Positions 18,210 to 28,741 are shown, counted from the stretch's first letter. The stretch: DNA of 64,000 bases from Bacillus sp. RO2 (GCF_012911845.1 NZ_JAAXCU010000053.1:1-64000), one strand, 5' to 3'. Numbers and translations: made by a program. Notes: generated from the sequence alone by a model not told the origin.

Positions 18210-21200
18210 CTATAACACTCTTCTTCTCTTCCTCACAATCACTATACATCCTGCTCCCATCACCAGCAATATAAAGCCGAAGACATAGAAGTCATATAGA
18301 TTAGTAGCGGTGTTCGGAAGCTTCTCTCCACTCTGCTTCTTTCCATGTTCACTTTTCTTCCCATCGCCCTTACCTGGCGCTGCCGGATTATTCACCTTGA
18401 CCGGATTTGCAGGATTTGCCGGTTTTCCAGGCTGTCCTGGTTGTCCAGGGTTGGGATTTACCGGCCCTGGTGCACCCGGATTACTTGGCACTCCAGGATT
18501 GCCACCTGGTGTCCCCGGTTTCCCTGGTTCTCCAGGTTCTCCCGGCTCTGACGGCTCAGGCTCAACCGGACCATCTGCCACCTTACCTTTTGTAAAAGTC
18601 CAAATATCCGAAATAGTTATCCCCGTGTGCTCATCCTCCACTACTACATACCACCAGTAGCGCTCGTTTTCCTCAAGCCCTTCCCAGGCCATCTCCGCCA
18701 CACTTCCGCTCGAAACAGCCTCTTGCTTGCCAATTTCCACTTCTGTATAAATGTTTACTGCAAAATAGTCTGTCGCCACTCGCTTTTCATTCGGCTGAAG
18801 GTCTAACTCAAGTATAAACTCATCCTTGCCTGGATAAGTTTCCGTATCATAATAGTTGTACTGATCCAGGTACGGGGAGTACGTGTTCACTACAATCCGG
18901 TTATTATCTGTATCAAAATGCAGCAGTCGCATAAAGCCTTGTCCGCCTTCTGGTCCTGCTTGATAGTCGGCAAGCATTTGATAAACTTGGCGGTCAGGGG
19001 CACCGTCACCGTTATCATCCACTTCATCAACCAACAACTGCGCCTCATGATAATGGCCGCTCAACACAGTTATAACATTCTCGTTTGGCAGCACGACTTC
19101 CTCATACAACTTGTCACCAAGTGGATGACGCACTCCTGTTGCCTGCAAGTATTCATGAAAATTCAAGATCGCCATTCGGTCCGGATGGGCAGCAAGCACC
19201 TCATTCATCCAGGCAATCCCTTCGACTTCCACACCCCAGCCGAGATAGACCATGATATAGTCATTTCCGTTCGAGGAAATAAGGTCATAATGTCCGCGGT
19301 TATTTTTATAACTACCGCCATAATAAGGTTTATCTTCAAAGCGGTCTGCACCAAAGTACTTATAATACTGCGTGTAGTCATTGGTTTTGTGATCCACGTC
19401 ATGGTTCCCAGCTAACACACCATATGGAATTTCGTTCTCATCCAAAACACCCATGTATTGATCCGCGTAATTCCATTGTGCTTCTTGATCAGCCATATTC
19501 ACAAGATCTCCCGTGTGGAACACATATTCAATTTTCATTTCCTCTTCCATTTCCGCAATCCATTCAGTCTGTCTTTCATAGATGTGCGGGAAGCTTTCTG
19601 AGTAATACTGCGTGTCTGACATCCAGACAAATGTGTAATCATACTCTTCAGGGGATGCCGGGATCTCATCCTGCACCAGCACGTTGATGTTGCTTTCTTT
19701 TACAAAATCAGCGACCGCGACCTCTCCTTGCAAGCCGAAGTCTTCGGTTCCAGCAATCTTGTAATCCACAATATCCCACTTGTTGGAAGTGTGGTTCCAA
19801 GCATACATCGTCACCTTTCTGCCCTCCAGCGAGCTCCCCTTCCAAACAAGCTCGACCGTATCCCCTTCCTGAATGGAATCATCCACCTTCACATCAAAAC
19901 GGTGATACGGAAATTCCGTCGAAGAGTCTGTAATCAGATATTCCCCGTCTTCTTTAGAAACAAGGGCAATGTCCTCGTCTGTAAAAGCTTCCTCCCCTTC
20001 TGGAACCATCGTGTGTGGAGGCTCGACTTCGTTGGCATTTTTAAAGCCCTTCATGCGATCACCTTGGGTCACATCATACTTATAGCCACCGTAAAAAGTA
20101 ACATCTAAATCATCGTCAGTCGGGTCGGACACCTTTACCTTCAACGTCGGGTCACCGTCCACTGGTGTTTCCGCATCATTTGTAGGAGAAACGAGCTCCG
20201 GTTTCAACGGATTTTCATTCACAACGGAGAAGTGCACCACTTTTACCGCTTCGTTTCCTACTTCATCGATCGCCACGACTTTCAATGTATGCTCGCCGGC
20301 CGAAAGCTTAGAAGAAGCCGTCTCATAAGGTACCGTAATTCCCTTGTCATCAAGGAGCACCCTCGTTTCTTTTACCCCGGCTATCCCGTCGGTTGCTGTT
20401 ACATCAATCGTAAAAGCACCCTTGTATTCCTTCTCTTCTTCGAGGGAAGTGGTGATGCTTGGAGCCGTGTTATCCACCATTATAGTTGTTGAGATTTCTT
20501 CATCTGCATCCATGGCGGAAACTACATGTTCCCCATCAGAAACAGAGGTTGTGTCCCATTTATAAGACTTGGATGGAGCCTGCTCTCCTGTCACTGTAAA
20601 AGTAAAATCTTCAAAAATGCGATCTGTTCCGTCATCGCCCATGTCAAACACTTGAGCGGGATCATTTTTCTCCGCATCGCGAAGGATGGTTCCATCCGCC
20701 AAGACAAGGCGAACGTTTCTCAAGTTATAGTCGTCACGGTTGTCCTCAGATTCCAGGTCAAACGGGGATGCTTTGTTACCCGCACGAATGGTAATCGTAT
20801 TATTGCCAAGCTCCAGTTTGTCAGGGTTAATCGGGACTGTGATCGTCTGCCATTCATTGATCCAATCATCAAAAATATGCAGAACCTCATCTCCCAAGGT
20901 GACTCCATTTTGGAAGAAGGTATTGATGCCGCTCACCTCAAATGCGAAATAAGAGGTATGCTCAACAGCCTGGAACGTTTCCCCTTCCACTTCTTCACCG
21001 TCTATCAACAGCTTCACATCTTCCGGAGCATCCGAGCTTGAAGTCCCTTTTAATATCTTCTCCCCAGCAAGAATCTCACCGTCTTTTACATTTAAGCGGA
21101 GACTGGAGAAATCTAGTTCCGTTGTGACATCTACCTTATACGTCTCTGTTGTCACTTCATTCATGCCATCTGTAATTTCGAAATAATATTCCACATACTC

Positions 21201-24170
21201 TTTCGCGATAATTTCAGACGAGTAGACTGTATAGTGATAAAGCAAGTCATTATAATCCTTTGTCAGGATGGCCTGCTTGAAATCCGTTTGGTCGTTCGTC
21301 CGGTAAAACAAACGGACCGTCTTCACTTCCCTGTCATCCTGCGCATCCAAAACAATTTCAATATTCTCCGTCTGATCAACCTCCGTTACCTTTGTTAAAT
21401 TTTCATAAGTCGGCGCTATCGTATCAGCTTCAATCTGTACCGTTTCGGCAGGTACTTGAGAAGCATCCACCATACCAGGTGTTGCCGCTTTTTCCGCTGC
21501 ACTTGTCTTGATCATTTGTGTCGATCCATCTAACGGATATTGATAGAACACACCCATATTAGCTGCCGTATCCTTCACATTCGGAACATCATTGTAATAG
21601 GCAACCGCAAGCTCCTTTTTTGAGTTGGTTGCCACTACAAGTCCGCGCATCGCACCATTGGCCATTCCGTCACTATAGATTCTGACGAGGCTTTTATCCT
21701 CTACCAAATCTGAACCATAATGAGCATTGAAATCATCCACGGTTTGCTCGCGGTTTTGCGCATTGATGATCCAAAAAACGAGCGTTTCCTTGGACGGAAT
21801 CACCACATCATCCGGAATCGAAGGCCACACTACATCTGTCGCACTCTCCGCCCCGTAACGATAATAAAGTTTATAATCTTTAAAACTCAAATCCTGATTT
21901 GTATTATTATAGAGTTCAATGAACTCGTAACCGTCCGCCGACCCTACATTCGTCGAATCCGGAACCACTTCCGTTACTAAAAATGGCGGCAATGACTGAT
22001 AATCCACTTCCATTTGCTTTACTGAAATCGTGAATTCTTCCGTCTTGGCAACATTCCATCCATCTGAAGCTTCCACATAATAAACGATATCTCCTGAAAC
22101 ATCCGCCCCAGGTATTTCCGCCGTATAGACAGAAGAACCTTCAGACGTTGGATTCATGGACAACGAAGTAAATGTCTCCTCCCCTTGCTTTTTATAAAAT
22201 AGTGTCGCAAAAGGGTTTGTCATATCGTCTGTAATCGATGCTTCGATGAGAATTGGCGAGTACGCAGTGCCATTTGTGACAGGCGTATGCTCCACCACCG
22301 GCGCTACCGTATCTTCTGGAATTTCCTCCAACTCCACGGGCTTAGTCGGCACCTGGCTTTCTTTTGCCGTACCTGGTGTCGGCGCAGCCAATCCTTCCAG
22401 CTTCATCATCGCCGTTCCACTAGACGGGAAGAGATAATCAATGCCCGCTCCATTATTGTCATTGTCACTGCCAAGATAGCTTGCCGACACGACCTCCGCA
22501 CCATCTGCATCCTTCACTACAAGGGCACGGTTGCCTCCATTCGCAAAACCTGGGAAGACATCTTTGAACTCCACAACCTGACTTTCCGTTAATGCCCGCC
22601 CAAAGTTTTCGTTAAACTCAGCTAGCGTTCTGTTTCCGTTGTTATACCAAAATACAAGTTCCTCTTGAGGCTCCAAGATCACAGCCGGCACCTGGAATGG
22701 CAGCTCACTTCCCGTGTCCGTATACTTATAAACAAACGAATAGTTTGCTAGATTCATCGGTTGATTCGTATTGTTGTACACCTCAAAAAACTCGTAGTAA
22801 TCCGTTCCTCCCCCTTTAGAGTTCGGGGATAGCTCGGTGATGAGCAATGGCAGCTCACTGTAAGTTTCTTCTGGGACTTCAACTGAAATAGTAGACGGTT
22901 CCGTGGCTGCTGTGTTCGTTCCATCTGTTGCTTCGATGTAGTAGGTGATTGGTTCATCCACTATCGAAGCTGGAATTTCAGCGATGTATGTTGATGTCTC
23001 CTCAGTTTGTTGCATGCTTAGACTCGTATAGCTTTCCTCTGTTGCTTTTTTATAAAATAATGTCGCCGCAGTGACACCAACGTCATCCGTTATCGTTGCT
23101 TCAATAGGGATGGCAGTGAATCTTTCCGCTTCTGTAACGGCAGTGTGTTCAATCACTGGCGGTGTTTCATCAATAACAGGCGCTTCCTCTTCTTCTACTG
23201 TTACAGGTTGCTCAGGAACTTGAACCACTTCAATGGATCCTGGCGTTGGCAATGCAAGAACCGCATGCTTGTCCATCACCGTCCCGCTCGCCGGAAACTT
23301 ATATTCAATTCCCGCCCCGTTGTTATCATTTTCATTTCCAAGATAACTAGCAGAAACCAATTCCTTCCCTTGCTTATCCTTGATTACCAAGGCGCGGTTT
23401 CCACCATTCGCAAACCCTGGGAAGGCATCTTTAAAAGAAACCACCTGTTCTTCTGTTAGTGCCAAACCATAGTTTTGATTGAAATCAGCCAAACTACGCT
23501 CTCCAGTGTTATACCAAAACACCAGTGTTTCCTGTGATTCAATGGCCGTTTCAGGAACAGTGAAAGGAATCTCCCTTCCTGTATCGGTGTATGTATAGAT
23601 AAAATGTAAATCCGCTGTAGACATCGCTTGATCTGTATTATTGTAAAGCTCATAGTACTCATAATAATCAGTTCCGGCACCAGCTGAGTTTGGAGAAATT
23701 TCTGTGATGAGTAGATGTGGGAGCAGGTTGTAATCCAGCTCTTCTGTGATGGCTTGTTCTTCTGTTTGTTGCTCTTGGGTAGGTTCTTCTGGAAGTTCCG
23801 TTTGCATTTCTTCCTCTTTTTTGGCTGGAGGAGCAACTTCTGTTTGTGGCTCATCTATTATTGGCTTTTCCACTATGGGTTCTTCTTTTACAGGTTCTTC
23901 TGCAACCTCTTCTTCCACTACCTCCTCTTCAGGTGGCTGCGATTCTCCCTGTTCTTCGGCAGGTGGTTCTGTACTCTCTACCGGCTTACTATTTTCCTCT
24001 GGGTTTGTTTCCTCCATTTCCTTTACAGGAGGTGTTTCCGTTTCCTTCACCTCTCCCTCCGCATGCACCACTCCGAGCGGCACAACCGGCTGAAAACTCG
24101 TTCCCACAATAGTTAAAATCATCCATGACGACAGCAGCTTCCGACCAAACTTTCGTTTTTCTTTCCTCAT
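18210..24170 (-). CDS. Giant LPXTG-anchored protein with lamin-tail modules and a metallophosphoesterase domain
   Basis: A 1986-residue cell-wall protein. Order: signal peptide ending near VVHAEG; a Glu/Pro-rich stretch; three repeated modules of about 290 residues, each a lamin-tail domain (ITEISPNSAG ... ELYNNT ... FWYN, near residues 150, 440 and 727) plus an Ig-like part with TLFYKK; further beta domains; and a calcineurin-like metallophosphoesterase at about 1510-1740 with SDTQ, GDLVN, GNHD, LNFHE and SGHYHEA. The end is a collagen-like Gly-x-Pro tract, LPNTA, a hydrophobic helix and an RKRRR tail. The ATG at 24170 has GGAGG six bases upstream. Surface phosphoesterase or nuclease activity is inferred; the substrate is unknown. 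A sortase covalently links such proteins to peptidoglycan. Confidence 0.88.
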   Translation of the reverse strand: MRKEKRKFGRKLLSSWMILTIVGTSFQPVVPLGVVHAEGEVKETETPPVKEMEETNPEENSKPVESTEPPAEEQGESQPPEEEVVEEEVAEEPVKEEPIVEKPIIDEPQTEVAPPAKKEEEMQTELPEEPTQEQQTEEQAITEELDYNLLPHLLITEISPNSAGAGTDYYEYYELYNNTDQAMSTADLHFIYTYTDTGREIPFTVPETAIESQETLVFWYNTGERSLADFNQNYGLALTEEQVVSFKDAFPGFANGGNRALVIKDKQGKELVSASYLGNENDNNGAGIEYKFPASGTVMDKHAVLALPTPGSIEVVQVPEQPVTVEEEEAPVIDETPPVIEHTAVTEAERFTAIPIEATITDDVGVTAATLFYKKATEESYTSLSMQQTEETSTYIAEIPASIVDEPITYYIEATDGTNTAATEPSTISVEVPEETYSELPLLITELSPNSKGGGTDYYEFFEVYNNTNQPMNLANYSFVYKYTDTGSELPFQVPAVILEPQEELVFWYNNGNRTLAEFNENFGRALTESQVVEFKDVFPGFANGGNRALVVKDADGAEVVSASYLGSDNDNNGAGIDYLFPSSGTAMMKLEGLAAPTPGTAKESQVPTKPVELEEIPEDTVAPVVEHTPVTNGTAYSPILIEASITDDMTNPFATLFYKKQGEETFTSLSMNPTSEGSSVYTAEIPGADVSGDIVYYVEASDGWNVAKTEEFTISVKQMEVDYQSLPPFLVTEVVPDSTNVGSADGYEFIELYNNTNQDLSFKDYKLYYRYGAESATDVVWPSIPDDVVIPSKETLVFWIINAQNREQTVDDFNAHYGSDLVEDKSLVRIYSDGMANGAMRGLVVATNSKKELAVAYYNDVPNVKDTAANMGVFYQYPLDGSTQMIKTSAAEKAATPGMVDASQVPAETVQIEADTIAPTYENLTKVTEVDQTENIEIVLDAQDDREVKTVRLFYRTNDQTDFKQAILTKDYNDLLYHYTVYSSEIIAKEYVEYYFEITDGMNEVTTETYKVDVTTELDFSSLRLNVKDGEILAGEKILKGTSSSDAPEDVKLLIDGEEVEGETFQAVEHTSYFAFEVSGINTFFQNGVTLGDEVLHIFDDWINEWQTITVPINPDKLELGNNTITIRAGNKASPFDLESEDNRDDYNLRNVRLVLADGTILRDAEKNDPAQVFDMGDDGTDRIFEDFTFTVTGEQAPSKSYKWDTTSVSDGEHVVSAMDADEEISTTIMVDNTAPSITTSLEEEKEYKGAFTIDVTATDGIAGVKETRVLLDDKGITVPYETASSKLSAGEHTLKVVAIDEVGNEAVKVVHFSVVNENPLKPELVSPTNDAETPVDGDPTLKVKVSDPTDDDLDVTFYGGYKYDVTQGDRMKGFKNANEVEPPHTMVPEGEEAFTDEDIALVSKEDGEYLITDSSTEFPYHRFDVKVDDSIQEGDTVELVWKGSSLEGRKVTMYAWNHTSNKWDIVDYKIAGTEDFGLQGEVAVADFVKESNINVLVQDEIPASPEEYDYTFVWMSDTQYYSESFPHIYERQTEWIAEMEEEMKIEYVFHTGDLVNMADQEAQWNYADQYMGVLDENEIPYGVLAGNHDVDHKTNDYTQYYKYFGADRFEDKPYYGGSYKNNRGHYDLISSNGNDYIMVYLGWGVEVEGIAWMNEVLAAHPDRMAILNFHEYLQATGVRHPLGDKLYEEVVLPNENVITVLSGHYHEAQLLVDEVDDNGDGAPDRQVYQMLADYQAGPEGGQGFMRLLHFDTDNNRIVVNTYSPYLDQYNYYDTETYPGKDEFILELDLQPNEKRVATDYFAVNIYTEVEIGKQEAVSSGSVAEMAWEGLEENERYWWYVVVEDEHTGITISDIWTFTKGKVADGPVEPEPSEPGEPGEPGKPGTPGGNPGVPSNPGAPGPVNPNPGQPGQPGKPANPANPVKVNNPAAPGKGDGKKSEHGKKQSGEKLPNTATNLYDFYVFGFILLVMGAGCIVIVRKRRRVL

Positions 24171-24292
24171 CACTAACCTCCACCGAACTATTTTGAACAT
24201 TTAAAATTTTACCGATGGATTGTTAAGTGGATATGAAGGTGTTGTAAAATTTATGGAAAGCTAGGTAGTTTTCGGAAGAGGAAGTATTTTAA

Positions 24293-24397
24293 TATACTAT
24301 GCAAAAATAGTCGATATCGCTCGATTGGATTTCATGACTGCCACTTCAACAAGAAAATTCGTCTTAATCAAACGTTTGTTTAAAAATTACTATTCAA
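24293..24397 (-). repeat. Dispersed 105-bp repeat, copy C
   Basis: Third copy of the repeat, about 120 bp upstream of the giant surface protein on the minus strand and about 125 bp upstream of the divergent gene at 24523. The conserved part includes TATACTATGCAAAAATAG and CAAACGTTTG (a perfect 10-bp palindrome in this copy). Confidence 0.75.
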
Positions 24398-24522
24398 CAC
24401 ATGTTTCATCTTTAGCAAATATCTCCTTCACTTCGTTAAACAAAAAGTGGCTTTGACGCATGAAAAATGTCCATTTAACAATAATAGGAAGGTACTTTTA
24501 AATGTTGGAAGGAGTAGAAGGA

Positions 24523-25164
24523 ATGAAAAAATTATTGTTTGTGCTGTTCATGTTACCATTGCTGGTGAACATGCTACCTGGGTCAATCAGTGCCAATGCC
24601 AATAAACAGGAAGCTTGCATTAGTCAGTCTGAGGTAGAGTTCAAAAATCAATTCAGAAGACTTTGGATTGATCATGTATTGTGGACAAGTAATTATATTT
24701 CAAGCGCCACCACTCCAGGAGCTGAGGATCAAAAACAGGTGCTAACAAGGCTTTTGAAAAATCAAGAGGATATTGGAAACGCGGTAAAACCGGTATACGG
24801 AGAGGAAGCAGGGAACAAGCTAACGGAGTTGCTTAAGGAGCATATTGTTATTGCTGGAAAAATCGTTGATGCCGCTAAAAATGGGGACAAAAACTTAGTT
24901 AATCAACTTAACAAAGAATGGGTCAGAAATGCAGATGATATAGCAGCATTTCTTAGTGACGCCAACCCAAATTTATCAAATGAAGAACTAAAAGAATCTT
25001 TGTATATGCATTTGGAGTTAGTAGCCGATGACTTATCAGCAAGCTTAAATAAAGAATGGGATGAAAGAATCGTTGCCATTGATGAAGGGGTCACACATAT
25101 CATCCTAATGGCAGATGCGATATCTGATGGTGTGGTAAAACAGTTTCCGGAGAAGTTTAAATAA
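24523..25164 (+). CDS. Secreted helical protein of unknown function
   Basis: A 213-residue exported protein. It has a signal peptide (MKKLLFVLFMLPLLV ... SISANA) followed by a helical repeat-like body with two matching halves (FRRLWIDHVLWTSNYI ... LLKNQEDIGNAVKPVYGEEAGNKLTELLKEHI and a weaker second half). Homologues in Bacillus are often mislabelled as glycosyltransferase or acetylglutamate kinase; nothing here supports either activity. The start is chosen for the AAGGAG eight bases upstream; the frame also opens at 24502. Confidence 0.72.
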   Translation: MKKLLFVLFMLPLLVNMLPGSISANANKQEACISQSEVEFKNQFRRLWIDHVLWTSNYISSATTPGAEDQKQVLTRLLKNQEDIGNAVKPVYGEEAGNKLTELLKEHIVIAGKIVDAAKNGDKNLVNQLNKEWVRNADDIAAFLSDANPNLSNEELKESLYMHLELVADDLSASLNKEWDERIVAIDEGVTHIILMADAISDGVVKQFPEKFK

Positions 25165-25211
25165 TTGCTTGAGAACCAGGTAAGATAATCTTGAAAGAAT
25201 CCTTTTTTAGT

Positions 25212-25470
25212 AAAAGCTACTCTGAGAGATTGAAGCCACTGAAAAAGAGCTTGATTTTGAAATTTCACTAAACATCGCTGGTGATTTTCGCAAATGGCTT
25301 CGCTTTCCTAGGGGCACTGCTGGAGCCTCCTCGGCTACGCCTGCGGGGTCTCCACCTAGTGCTAGATCCCTCAGGAGTCTTCGCCTTTTGCTACAATCAC
25401 CAGCTACGAATCATAAAAAACTTTACGTTATTAGTTTTTCAGTGGCTTCGAGGGATTGGAGTAGCTTTTT
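25212..25470. repeat. 259-bp MITE-like element with long terminal inverted repeats
   Basis: The ends match as inverted repeats over about 35 bp: AAAAGCTACTC, nine variable bases, GAAGCCACTGAAAAA at the left, and the complement at 25435-25470. The inside (25280-25410) carries the shared core GGAGCCTCCTCGGCT / CGCCTGCGGGGTCT. There is no coding capacity. It lies between convergent genes. Confidence 0.82.
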
Positions 25471-25526
25471 ACACCTTGCTGAACTAACTTTCTTTATTCG
25501 TGACCATCATTCTGAATCTTTTCAAC

Positions 25527-26222
25527 TCACTTAACTACCACTTCTCTCATTCTCTCCTCTACCAGCTTCCCTTTCGATAAGGTAACCTTCACATCTGAAT
25601 TACTTGCGATGCTTTGGTCATGGGTAACAACAATCACGCATTTCCCTTCTTTATGGGCCAGCTTTTGAAGTAAGGCAATGATACTTTTGGCTGTGTCTTC
25701 ATCCAAGTTTCCTGTTGGCTCGTCCGCCACGATCAGATCAGCAGACGAAGAAATGGCGCGTGCGATGGATACCCTTTGTTGTTGGCCACCGCTAAGTGTT
25801 AAGACTTTTTGATTTGCCTGGTCTTTAGAGATGCCTACCCTCTCCAATAAATCCAAGGCGTATTCTTTTTTATTTTGATGTTTCACACCGGTTATTTCCA
25901 TTGCTGTTATAACGTTTTGAATGGCCGTCATATAAGGAAGAAGATTATATGACTGAAACACAATGGATACATATTGATTTCGGAATTTGGTTAACCCAAT
26001 CCTGCTTAGGTCGGTTCCTTCATAAAGGACTATTCCTGATTTAGGTGTATCAAGCGCCGAAACCAAGGCAAGGAAGGTCGTTTTCCCAGATCCTGATGGA
26101 CCTACAATGGTATAAAAGGTACCTCTCTCAAATGTCATGTCCACATCTTTTAAAATATACTGTTCCTTGGAACCTTGCTTGTACCAGTAACTAACTTGCT
26201 GTAGCGATAATAATGTACTCAT
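25527..26222 (-). CDS. ABC transporter ATP-binding protein
   Basis: A 231-residue ATPase with Walker [10 protein letters not shown], signature [14 protein letters not shown], Walker [13 protein letters not shown] and THD H-loop. It follows the permease gene by 10 bases and its GGAGG site is six bases before the ATG. MacB/LolD type; it powers the adjacent FtsX permease. No adaptor (MacA-like) gene is seen. Confidence 0.93.
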   Translation of the reverse strand: MSTLLSLQQVSYWYKQGSKEQYILKDVDMTFERGTFYTIVGPSGSGKTTFLALVSALDTPKSGIVLYEGTDLSRIGLTKFRNQYVSIVFQSYNLLPYMTAIQNVITAMEITGVKHQNKKEYALDLLERVGISKDQANQKVLTLSGGQQQRVSIARAISSSADLIVADEPTGNLDEDTAKSIIALLQKLAHKEGKCVIVVTHDQSIASNSDVKVTLSKGKLVEERMREVVVK

Positions 26223-26232
26223 CTTTTACCTC

Positions 26233-27684
26233 CTAGTCTTGATTGGTCAAGATTGCTTTTGGATTCATTCGAAGAACACTCAGGGCTGGAACAATTGTCG
26301 AAAATAACATGACCAGCAGTCCAATTCCAACCATCATAATTATGTTTTCAGCAGTAACGCCAATAGATAGTTCTTCTATTGTTTGTACGTCCTGAGTTTG
26401 AATCATTCCTCCAGGTCCCATTGCTCCCATCATTCCTCGCCTGTTAGTAAAGGATTGTGGTTCGTTGCTTTCTTCAGAGGCGGTAAGCTCTTGTTCTAGT
26501 AATTGATTTCCTACTGCGTCTGCCACATAGTTGCCTGTCATGAGGGATAACCCCATAGCTAGTACCGCTACCATCAATATTTCTACGAGGAATTGGCCTA
26601 CTAATTTTTTTCGTTTCTCTCCAATCGCCAATAGAACACCCATCTCATATTTTCTTTCTCGAATGGTCATCATGACAATCAATCCGAGAATAATCGATCC
26701 GGCAATGGTGACCAGTAATACTATCTTGTTAGAGAAAGAAGATACATTCTCGATTGGTCCCATCATCTGTTGATAGAGCTGGTCATTCGCATTTAAAATA
26801 AACGTATCAAAATCGATGGTGCCCTTATCTTTCGCCTCTTCCATGAATGCCTCAATGTTTAACGGATCATTCATGTAATAGATTGCCTGATTAATGACCC
26901 CTTCTTCTCCCTTAAGTTGATTAGCCAATTCTATTGGTACATAGATAGAGTTATAAGGGTTCATCGATAAGATTCTTTCTGCTTGTGGAGGTATTTCCGC
27001 ACTAGTAGAATAGATACCTTTGATTTCAAGTGTTATCGACTCCTCTGTTTCCACTGATGTAATGGAGATGTCATCGCCTATGGACCAGCCATTTTCGGAT
27101 GCTAGATTTTCCTCCACCATCGCCACCATTTTTCCAGCGTCATCTGCTGTTAGGTGCTCTCCTTCTACTATTTCTGATTGACCATCCATAAAGGAAGTAG
27201 CCGCATCACTATAAAGTACCCCCTGGATATCCAAATCTGCATTCATACCCCCACCCATTCTGCCAGGCATCGTGCTTCCTTGGGCTTGACCTTCTTCTGT
27301 TGTACTCTCTTCTTCCTCCTCCTCTGCTCCGATCGCCATAAAATCAACTGCCATGGCACTCGTCGTAGAGTAGAAGTTATACCCTTCTACATACTCAGAT
27401 TCAATGAGTGATTCTGCATCTTCTATATCAATGGGAATGGGTTGGAACATCGCTTGCCTTCTTCTCTCTTCCCCGCCATTTTCCACCAGACTTTGTCTGT
27501 CGACCGTTAATGTGACATCTCCACCAAGTTCTTTCCTTGCTAAGTTACTAGACTCCTCTGCCGCTGTCTGAATCGTTAAACCAGTTAATACAAATACAGA
27601 TATAACAGCAAGTACGACGAGAAGAATCAGGCTTTTCCCCTTTCTAGCTGTTACACTCCAATACGCCCTTTTGATAAAATTCAC
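26233..27684 (-). CDS. ABC transporter permease, MacB/FtsX type
   Basis: A 483-residue permease. It has one N-terminal helix, a MacB-like periplasmic-type domain containing a Glu-rich stretch and GRMGGGMNADLD, then three C-terminal helices with a polar insert rich in Met and Gly (RRGMMGAMGPGGM). Its start codon is GTG with GGAGG upstream. It is divergent from the two-component genes at 28058-30204, which probably control it. The Met/Gly-rich loops are unusual and could bind metal, but this is speculative. Confidence 0.85.
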   Translation of the reverse strand: MNFIKRAYWSVTARKGKSLILLVVLAVISVFVLTGLTIQTAAEESSNLARKELGGDVTLTVDRQSLVENGGEERRRQAMFQPIPIDIEDAESLIESEYVEGYNFYSTTSAMAVDFMAIGAEEEEEESTTEEGQAQGSTMPGRMGGGMNADLDIQGVLYSDAATSFMDGQSEIVEGEHLTADDAGKMVAMVEENLASENGWSIGDDISITSVETEESITLEIKGIYSTSAEIPPQAERILSMNPYNSIYVPIELANQLKGEEGVINQAIYYMNDPLNIEAFMEEAKDKGTIDFDTFILNANDQLYQQMMGPIENVSSFSNKIVLLVTIAGSIILGLIVMMTIRERKYEMGVLLAIGEKRKKLVGQFLVEILMVAVLAMGLSLMTGNYVADAVGNQLLEQELTASEESNEPQSFTNRRGMMGAMGPGGMIQTQDVQTIEELSIGVTAENIIMMVGIGLLVMLFSTIVPALSVLRMNPKAILTNQD

Positions 27685-27708
27685 TTTTTATTACCTCCTC
27701 TTTTATTA

Positions 27709-27896
27709 GGCTCTGTTAAAGTATATTGTTGCTTTTTGCAGCAACCTAGCTGTTGATTGGAGCAATAGGCGAAGACTCCTTAGGGAAATAGCGTTTAGGG
27801 GAGACCCCGCAGGCGCTTTTCCGAGGAGGCTCCCCAAACGCCCCTAGGAAAGCGAAGCCTAGTGCGGAAATCAACAGCGGTGTTTAACAGAGCCTT
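27709..27896. repeat. 188-bp MITE-like element between divergent ABC and two-component genes
   Basis: Terminal inverted repeats AGGCTCTGTTAAA and TTTAACAGAGCCT enclose the same GC-rich core (GGGGAGACCCCGCAGGCG ... CCGAGGAGGCTCCCC). It lies just upstream of the permease GTG, inside what should be its promoter region. Confidence 0.85.
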
Positions 27897-28057
27897 TTAT
27901 TAAACAAGCTATAGTAGGTATTATTCAAAATGAAACTGATTTGGTCCTTAAAAGAAACTGAAAGTTAGCTGAAAATGTTAATCAAAGGGCCATTATCCTG
28001 CTATATTGGGGTTACAATAAACGGTGAGAAGGTAAATGGAGAGAGGTACACGTTATT

Positions 28058-28741
28058 ATGAAAAACAAAGACATTAAAGTACTGCTTGTCGATGATGAGA
28101 AAAATATATTGCAATTCCTCGAGCTTGGCTTAACAAACGAAGGATACAAAGTAAAGACAGCCTCAGATGGAATTATTGCGATGAACCTATTACCAGACTT
28201 TCAACCCCATGTCGTTATTTTAGATGTCATGATGCCTGGTTTAGATGGATTCGAGGTGTGTAACATGATAAGAAAAAGCGGTGTCCAAACCTCCATCATC
28301 ATGTTGACGGCAAGAGATGAGGTCGACAATCGAGTAAAAGGATTAACGATTGGAGCGGACGATTACCTTGTGAAGCCTTTTAGCTTCGAGGAATTATTGG
28401 CCCGTATTCAAGCGAGGATCCGCAATCAATTCCCGGATCAATACGGTGAAGTCATCTACGGTCCCTTTCGAATTGATGACAGGCGGAGAGAGATTGAGTA
28501 CAAGGGCACAGGACTATCCCTCTCTCCGACAGAATATGAACTATTAAAATATCTCGTCTTAAATCACGGGATGGTCATGAGTAAGCTATTGATTTTAGAT
28601 AAAGTGTGGGGATATACCTTTCAAGGAGAGGATAATATCGTGGAAGTCTACATCCGTTCCTTGCGGGAAAAGCTCGGTGATAAACAGCATCAACTCATTC
28701 GTACGATTAGAGGGGCTGGTTATAGGTTGGATTTATCATGA
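28058..28741 (+). CDS. OmpR-family response regulator
   Basis: A 227-residue regulator with receiver residues DDE (13-15), the phosphoacceptor Asp in VVILDVMMPGLDG and Lys in LVKPF, followed by a winged helix ending RTIRGAGYRLD. It overlaps the kinase gene by four bases (ATGA). By position it probably controls the divergent ABC transporter. Confidence 0.92.
   Translation: MKNKDIKVLLVDDEKNILQFLELGLTNEGYKVKTASDGIIAMNLLPDFQPHVVILDVMMPGLDGFEVCNMIRKSGVQTSIIMLTARDEVDNRVKGLTIGADDYLVKPFSFEELLARIQARIRNQFPDQYGEVIYGPFRIDDRRREIEYKGTGLSLSPTEYELLKYLVLNHGMVMSKLLILDKVWGYTFQGEDNIVEVYIRSLREKLGDKQHQLIRTIRGAGYRLDLS

Noticed and set aside
18310-18660. Gly/Pro-rich plus-strand frames opposite the surface protein
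   Set aside because: Shadows of the collagen-like tract on the other strand, with no start signals.
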